A DNA stretch of 9,060 nucleotides. Origin: Polaromonas sp. (GTDB lineage Bacteria > Pseudomonadota > Gammaproteobacteria > Burkholderiales > Burkholderiaceae_C). The notes below the pieces were generated by a model. It was not told the origin of the DNA, did no database searches, and was given only the letters and a program-made list of their open reading frames with translations. Made by a program: the position numbers and the translations under genes. The stretch covers positions 1 to 9,060 of the forward strand of contig JAJAYS010000256.1 in the NCBI GenBank assembly GCA_026786065.1. Direction: 5' to 3'. The number at the start of each line of letters is the position of its first letter. The stretch's first letter is position 1. Of this stretch, positions 5,739 through 9,060 are shown piece by piece.

Positions 5739-5820
5739 AAGTCACTGAGGCGAGGGCTCCGAAGCCCGCATAATGCGCGTGCTTGCAGGAAGGCAAATAA
5801 CCGGCGTATAACTTCGCACC
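5739..5820 (+). promoter_or_regulatory. Intergenic gap with a candidate sigma-70 promoter TTGCAG-N18-TATAAC
   Basis: TTGCAG (5783-5788) and TATAAC (5807-5812) are 18 bases apart and make the best -35/-10 pair I find in the window. Transcription would start about 5819, only one or two bases before the hydrolase ATG at 5821. A 5-bp hairpin GGGCT/AGCCC with loop CCGA at 5754-5767 lies behind the cupin stop but lacks a T tract, so it is at most a weak terminator. Confidence 0.5.
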
Positions 5821-6627
5821 ATGATGCAACCCCTGCCTTTTGTGCGCGAAGCCGGCACCGGCCTTGGCGTGGTCTGCCTGCATTCCAACGCCAGCAGCTC
5901 CAGCCAGTGGCGCGCGCTGATCGACGAACTCGCGCCCGACTTCCACGTCTTTGCACCCGACTCCTACAACGCAGGCCAGAGCCCGTCCTGGCCGTCAGAC
6001 CGCGTCATCAGCCTGAGCGACGAAGTCGGGCTGATCGAACCGCTGCTGGCACGCGCCGGCCCGGGCTGCGTGCTGGTCGGCCATTCCTACGGCGCGGCCA
6101 TCGCGCTGGTGGCGGCGCTGGCGCATCCAGAGCGCATCGGCGCGCTGGTTTTGTATGAGCCGACGCTATTCTCACTGCTGGGTGCCGCCCGGGGCTCGCA
6201 AGACGACGACGGGGTTGGCTCGGTGGTAGGCAACGCCGGCCGGGCGCTTGACGCTGGCGACACCGACACAGCGGCTCGCCACTTCATCGACTACTGGATG
6301 GGCGATGGCGCCTGGCAGCGCATGCCGTCGGCGCGCAAACCGGCGATCGAAGCGTCCATCAAAAACGTGCGCCGCTGGGGGCATGCGCTGACGACCGAAC
6401 CCACCCCTGTTGCGGCGCTGGCCGGGCTCGACCTGCCGGTGCTGCTGATGACCGGCGGGCAATCGACCCAGGCCGCAAAAGCTGTGGCCCGTGTCTTAAT
6501 CGCAACCTTGCCGCAGGTCGAGCTTGTCGAGTTTGCGACGCTCGGCCACATGGCACCGGTTACCGACGCGGCGGAGGTCAACCGCGTGATCGCCCGTTTT
6601 GTGCGCAGCAACGCCGGGCGCGGGTGA
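5821..6627 (+). CDS. Alpha/beta hydrolase
   Basis: A 268-residue alpha/beta-hydrolase-fold enzyme, probably an esterase, C-C hydrolase or lactonase; the substrate is unknown. The sequence shows the oxyanion strand VVCLHSNASSSSQW (about 17-30), the segment FAPDSYNAGQSP (44-55), the nucleophile elbow GHSYG with S89 (87-91) in VLVGHSYGAAIAL, a helical cap (about 115-190) and the C-terminal GHMAPVTDAAEVNRVI with catalytic H243. At the usual place of the acid after strand 7 (TGGQSTQ, 211-217) there is no Asp or Glu; E113 in LYEPT after strand 6 is a possible substitute. Start codons ATGATG at 5821/5824 differ by one residue. There is no Shine-Dalgarno sequence; the nearby -10 suggests a leaderless mRNA. 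No signal peptide, so cytoplasmic. It stands alone between two gaps. Confidence 0.88.
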   Translation: MMQPLPFVREAGTGLGVVCLHSNASSSSQWRALIDELAPDFHVFAPDSYNAGQSPSWPSDRVISLSDEVGLIEPLLARAGPGCVLVGHSYGAAIALVAALAHPERIGALVLYEPTLFSLLGAARGSQDDDGVGSVVGNAGRALDAGDTDTAARHFIDYWMGDGAWQRMPSARKPAIEASIKNVRRWGHALTTEPTPVAALAGLDLPVLLMTGGQSTQAAKAVARVLIATLPQVELVEFATLGHMAPVTDAAEVNRVIARFVRSNAGRG

Positions 6628-6687
6628 ACCTGCCGCTGCGCGGCCTGCAACCGGGCAGTGGTGATCGGCCTTTTGCCGGGGTGGCTT

Positions 6688-6711
6688 CTCGCTGGTTGGC
6701 CAATCGGCGAG
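6688..6711. promoter_or_regulatory. 24-bp imperfect dyad upstream of the double-cupin gene (candidate operator)
   Basis: Half-sites CTCGCTGGTTGG and CCAATCGGCGAG are reverse complements at 10 of 12 positions, with a perfect TTGGCCAA core (6696-6703). The dyad ends 11 bases before the -10-like TAAAAT (6723-6728), so a bound protein would cover the -35 region. In RNA the two mismatches become G-U pairs, so a hairpin is an alternative, but no T tract follows. Confidence 0.5.
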
Positions 6712-6722
6712 CCCGGCCTCTT

Positions 6723-6728
6723 TAAAAT
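6723..6728 (+). promoter_or_regulatory. -10-like TAAAAT immediately before the double-cupin start
   Basis: TAAAAT ends six bases before the ATG at 6735, so a transcript would begin at or next to the start codon. There is no good -35 at 16-18 bases (TTGGCC at 6696 is 21 away), which would suit an activator-dependent or repressed promoter covered by the dyad at 6688-6711. There is no ribosome site between this element and the start. Confidence 0.4.
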
Positions 6729-6734
6729 CATGTG

Positions 6735-7427
6735 ATGACGCCGAACCCGACAACCAGCTTCAACGCCGACCTCGGCCAACGCGTGGTATCCGGGGCGGCC
6801 GACGCCCAGTGGCTGGCCTCACCGCAACCCGGCGTCGAACGCCGCCTGCTCGACCGTATAGGCGGCGAGGTGGCCCGGGCCACCAGCATCGTGCGCTACC
6901 TGCCCGGCTCCAGCTTTAACCGGCATGTCCACGGCGGCGGTGAAGAAATTTTAGTGATCGAAGGGGTGTTTTCAGACGAGCGCGGCGACTACCCGGCCGG
7001 CAATTATTTGCGCAACCCGCCCGGCTCGGCGCATGCATCTTTTTCGACCGGCGGCTGCCTGTTGTTCGTCAAGCTCTGGCAATTCGCCGCAGACGACCTG
7101 CAGCCGGTGTGCATCGACACCCGGTGCGAGCCGTGGCAGCCGGGGCTGGTGCCCGGGTTGTCGGTGATGCCGCTGCACGATCATGAAGGCGTCACCACCG
7201 CGCTAGTGCGCTGGGAGCCTCACACCGTATTCAGCGCGCACAGCCATCCGGAGGGCGAAGAAATACTGGTGCTGGCCGGCCTTTTCTGTGATGAATTCGG
7301 CAGCTACCCCAAGGGGGCCTGGCTGCGCAACCCGCGCGGCAGCCGGCACGCGCCTTTTACCGGCGCCGAAGGCGCGTTGATCTACGTCAAGGTCGGCCAC
7401 CTCGGCGCTACGTTTTTGCAGCCCTGA
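6735..7427 (+). CDS. ChrR-like double-cupin protein
   Basis: A 230-residue cytoplasmic protein made of two cupin domains of the ChrR type (the domain fused to a zinc anti-sigma part in ChrR of Rhodobacter). Here the anti-sigma N-terminal part is absent, so an anti-sigma role is unlikely; relatives are often described as acetylacetone-cleaving or stress-related cupins, which I cannot decide. Domain 1 (about 50-120) carries H64-V-H66, E70 and H100; domain 2 (about 155-228) carries H169-S-H171, E175 and H205. Both sites have the full metal-ligand set. The two domains are clear duplicates, sharing GEEILV, then YP-G, LRNP-GS and HA-F. Start: ATG at 6735; GTG at 6732 would add one residue. No Shine-Dalgarno sequence. 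Flanked by its own promoter-like region and by a 111-base gap before the aminotransferase. Confidence 0.87.
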   Translation: MTPNPTTSFNADLGQRVVSGAADAQWLASPQPGVERRLLDRIGGEVARATSIVRYLPGSSFNRHVHGGGEEILVIEGVFSDERGDYPAGNYLRNPPGSAHASFSTGGCLLFVKLWQFAADDLQPVCIDTRCEPWQPGLVPGLSVMPLHDHEGVTTALVRWEPHTVFSAHSHPEGEEILVLAGLFCDEFGSYPKGAWLRNPRGSRHAPFTGAEGALIYVKVGHLGATFLQP

Positions 7428-7469
7428 CCGAAGCGCGCACAGGACATCATCTCCCCTGCGGCCGGGTAT

Positions 7470-7498
7470 TTTTCCGGGCTGGGCGCGCATGCTAACCT
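7470..7498 (+). promoter_or_regulatory. Possible extended -10 promoter of the aminotransferase gene
   Basis: TGC-TAACCT (7490-7498) resembles an extended -10, and TTTTCC (7470-7475) lies 17 bases before TAACCT as a poor -35. The leader from there to the ATG at 7539 is AT- and CA-rich and has no Shine-Dalgarno sequence. The rest of the 111-base gap holds only CCGG repeats around a T5 run, not a proper terminator. Confidence 0.25.
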
Positions 7499-7538
7499 TT
7501 CCCCCGGATTTTCAAAAAACTTCAGCGAAACACACACC

Positions 7539-8717
7539 ATGCCCGGACTCCTACCCAACGTTGACCCTGACGGCCTGCTCGAATTTTCGGTTGTCTATAC
7601 CGACCGCTCGCTGAACCACATGTCGCGCAGCTTCCAGCGGGTCATGACCGACATTTCCGCCATGCTCAAGGAGGTGTACGGCGCCCACTCGGCGGCGCTG
7701 GTCCCCGGCAGCGGCACCTACGGCATGGAGGCGGTCGCCCGGCAGTTTGCCGCCGACAAGCAGGTCATGGTGTTGCGCAACGGCTGGTTCAGCTACCGCT
7801 GGACGCAAATTTTTGAGATGGGGCAGATCCCCGCAGGCCACAGCGTGCTGAAAGCCCGCAAGACACAGGCCGGCTCGCAGGCCCCGTGGGAGCCGGCGCC
7901 GATTGGCGAGGTGGTTGCCGCCATCGCCAAAGAAAAGCCCGCGCTGGTTTTTGCGCCGCATGTTGAAACTTCCGCCGGTATCATGCTGCCCGATGCTTAT
8001 CTGCGCGCCGTCGCCGATGCGGTGCATGCCGTGGAAGGGCTGTTCGTGCTCGACTGCATCGCCTCCGGCGCCATGTGGGTGGACATGAAGGCCACCGGCG
8101 TCGATGTGTTGATCTCGGCCCCGCAAAAAGGCTGGAGCAGCTCCCCCTGCTGCGCGATGGTCATGCTCAGCGAGCGCGCTCGCGCAGCTATCGACGGCAC
8201 CACCAGCTCCAGCTTTGCCTGCGACCTCAAAAAGTGGCTGCAGATCATGGAAACCTATGAAAAAGGTGGCCACGCCTACCACGCCACCTTGCCGACCGAT
8301 GCGCTCACGCGTCTGTGCGCCGTCATGAAGGAAACCCAGACCTACGGCTTTGCGACGGTCAAGGCCGAGCAGATGGCACTCGGCAGCAAGGTGCGCGCGC
8401 TGTTCGAGTCACGCGGCCTGCCCAGCGTGGCGGCCGAGGGCTTCAAGGCCCCCGGCGTGGTCGTCAGCTACACGACCGCCCCAGAGATGCAGTCGGGCAA
8501 GAAGTTCATCGCACAAGGCTTGCAAACCGCCGCCGGCGTGCCGCTGCAGTGCGATGAAGGCGCCGACTTCATGAGCTTTCGCATCGGTCTTTTCGGGCTG
8601 GAGAAGTGGCACCACCCCGACCGCACCGTGGCCAGCTTGGTCAGCGCGCTGGACCGCATCGGGCTGGTTGCACCGACTGCCGCGGCCAAGCCCACCGTGG
8701 AAGCCGTGGCGGGTTGA
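7539..8717 (+). CDS. Class-V PLP-dependent aminotransferase, alanine/serine-glyoxylate type
   Basis: A 392-residue fold-type I PLP enzyme of aminotransferase class V, most like bacterial alanine- or serine-glyoxylate aminotransferases; the exact amino donor is uncertain. Visible landmarks are LVPGSGTYGMEAVARQF (54-70, phosphate-binding loop and cofactor helix), HVETSAGIMLP (141-151, substrate-side loop), FVLDCIASGAMWVDM (169-183) with D172 contacting the PLP pyridine nitrogen, and SAPQKGWSSSPCCAM (193-207) with K197 as the Schiff-base lysine. The C-terminal small domain ends near FRIGLFGLEKWHHPDR (347-362), followed by an Ala/Val-rich tail. Length is normal and there is no signal peptide. The start at 7539 is the first Met of the conserved N-terminal LLPNVDPDGLLEFS; it has no ribosome site (upstream GCGAAACACACACC). 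No neighbouring gene defines the pathway. Confidence 0.9.
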   Translation: MPGLLPNVDPDGLLEFSVVYTDRSLNHMSRSFQRVMTDISAMLKEVYGAHSAALVPGSGTYGMEAVARQFAADKQVMVLRNGWFSYRWTQIFEMGQIPAGHSVLKARKTQAGSQAPWEPAPIGEVVAAIAKEKPALVFAPHVETSAGIMLPDAYLRAVADAVHAVEGLFVLDCIASGAMWVDMKATGVDVLISAPQKGWSSSPCCAMVMLSERARAAIDGTTSSSFACDLKKWLQIMETYEKGGHAYHATLPTDALTRLCAVMKETQTYGFATVKAEQMALGSKVRALFESRGLPSVAAEGFKAPGVVVSYTTAPEMQSGKKFIAQGLQTAAGVPLQCDEGADFMSFRIGLFGLEKWHHPDRTVASLVSALDRIGLVAPTAAAKPTVEAVAG

Positions 8718-8760
8718 GGTTTCCCGAGCGGACTGCCTGCGCTGGGTGCCTGGCCGAACG

Positions 8761-8820
8761 CGGAGCGCGCAGCATTGCCGGTGCAGGCGCCCTTGTGTTG
8801 TTCTCGCTGCGCAGCGTCCG
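8761..8820. repeat. Imperfect inverted repeat able to form a long hairpin
   Basis: CGGAGCGCGCAGC (8761-8773) pairs with GCTGCGCAGCGTCCG (8806-8820): all 13 left-arm bases pair, with two single-base bulges on the right arm, around a 32-base loop. It starts 43 bases after the aminotransferase stop and is followed by TTTGCATT, so it might serve as a weak terminator or a structured 3' end. Confidence 0.4.
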
Positions 8821-8884
8821 TTTGCATTGCAATAACCCGCTCTCTCTGCAACGACCAGTGCTCCATGCATCGACCCGCTTTCCC

Positions 8885-8938
8885 TGAGGTATCGAAGGGT
8901 CCTGAGCCCGAGAAGCGCGAAGATGCGTCGATACGTCA
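8885..8938. repeat. Inverted repeat TGAGGTATCGA / TCGATACGTCA
   Basis: Arms at 8885-8895 and 8928-8938 are reverse complements at 10 of 11 positions, with a 32-base spacer that contains a smaller GGG/CCC pair. The context CCCTGAGG-TATCGAAGGG, with ACGAACGG just beyond the right arm, resembles the intergenic palindromic elements common in proteobacteria (those built on TCGAAGGG / CGAACGG). I infer a degenerate repeat element; no second copy lies in the window. Confidence 0.4.
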
Positions 8939-9060
8939 ACACGAACGGACGGGGAAAATAGTCGTGCGCCCCAAAACGCACCGGTTGCCCTGCAACAACC
9001 CGTTCGCCCCAAGCCCGCCCAAGGGCCAACCCCCACAAAGAAGAGACCTCCGAATTGAAA

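Larger units (their letters stand above)
8718..9060. other. 343-base 3' region without a convincing gene
   Basis: Open frames here are extensions or antisense of the aminotransferase or have no recognisable content. The stretch holds a long imperfect hairpin (8761-8820), an inverted repeat (8885-8938) and a degenerate direct repeat (8820-8844 and 8983-9007), and its composition is less coding-like. The last bases (AAGAGACC, then CGAATTGAAA) could precede a gene beginning outside the window, but this cannot be judged. Confidence 0.6.

Noticed and set aside
7461..7480. Rho-independent terminator around the T5 run behind the double cupin
   Set aside because: The flanking CCGGG segments are direct, not inverted, repeats, and only a 4-bp CCGG pairing is possible.
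7551..8282. 243-codon minus-strand open frame inside the aminotransferase gene
   Set aside because: Shadow of a GC-rich coding region; no family features, and the plus strand carries all PLP-enzyme motifs.
8409..9038. Minus-strand open frames covering the 3' gap and aminotransferase end
   Set aside because: They run antisense into a real gene, have Arg/Ala-rich composition without recognisable motifs, and no ribosome site was evident.
1..9060. CRISPR array, toxin-antitoxin pair, phage or transposon genes
   Set aside because: No regularly spaced repeats, transposase, integrase, or small overlapping toxin-antitoxin ORFs were recognisable on either strand.

Overview
This is a GC-rich chromosomal window, probably from a betaproteobacterium of the order Burkholderiales, family Comamonadaceae or close to it. 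The pointers are the gene types: a split AtuA-family pair followed by a Bug/TctC-type periplasmic binding protein, a LysR regulator divergent from a secreted cupin, and a ChrR-like double cupin. Short AT-rich intergenic snippets that look familiar from that family also fit. The assignment is by gene content and general impression, not by a search. I see no phage, transposase, CRISPR array, tRNA or rRNA.

Layout. Positions 1-695 hold the 3' part of a rhodanese-like sulfurtransferase gene that overlaps by one base a YchJ/UPF0225-family gene. Positions 786-3474 form a probable operon: an AtuA-family (DUF1446) protein, the small AtuA C-terminal-domain protein overlapping its end, and a Bug/TctC solute-binding protein. 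The Bug frame is interrupted by TAA at 3394, although the normal C-terminus stays in frame for 25 more codons. Positions 3572-4252 encode a HAD phosphatase, probably starting at TTG. Converging on it is a LysR gene on the minus strand (5184-4291), split by an in-frame TAG at the junction of the DNA-binding and effector domains. Divergent from LysR is a secreted single-domain cupin (5295-5738). Then follow an alpha/beta hydrolase (5821-6627), a ChrR-like double cupin (6735-7427) and a class-V PLP aminotransferase (7539-8717), all on the plus strand. The last 343 bases have no convincing gene but contain several inverted and direct repeats.

How it may work together. The AtuA pair and the Bug protein plausibly serve uptake and breakdown of an organic acid or branched or terpenoid carboxylate, but the substrate cannot be read from sequence. 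The broken LysR and the secreted cupin share an intergenic region with a perfect 10-bp palindrome and may be regulator and target. The remaining genes are spaced about 80-110 bases apart and look like separate transcription units. Two of them, the hydrolase and the double cupin, have promoter-like -10 elements so close to the start codon that their mRNAs could be leaderless.

Nothing here amounts to a clear new system. The most unusual signals are the two single in-frame stop codons, about 1.6 kb apart, in otherwise intact genes; the repeated AT-rich snippet that supplies Shine-Dalgarno-like sequence to two operons; and a 24-bp dyad at the double-cupin promoter.
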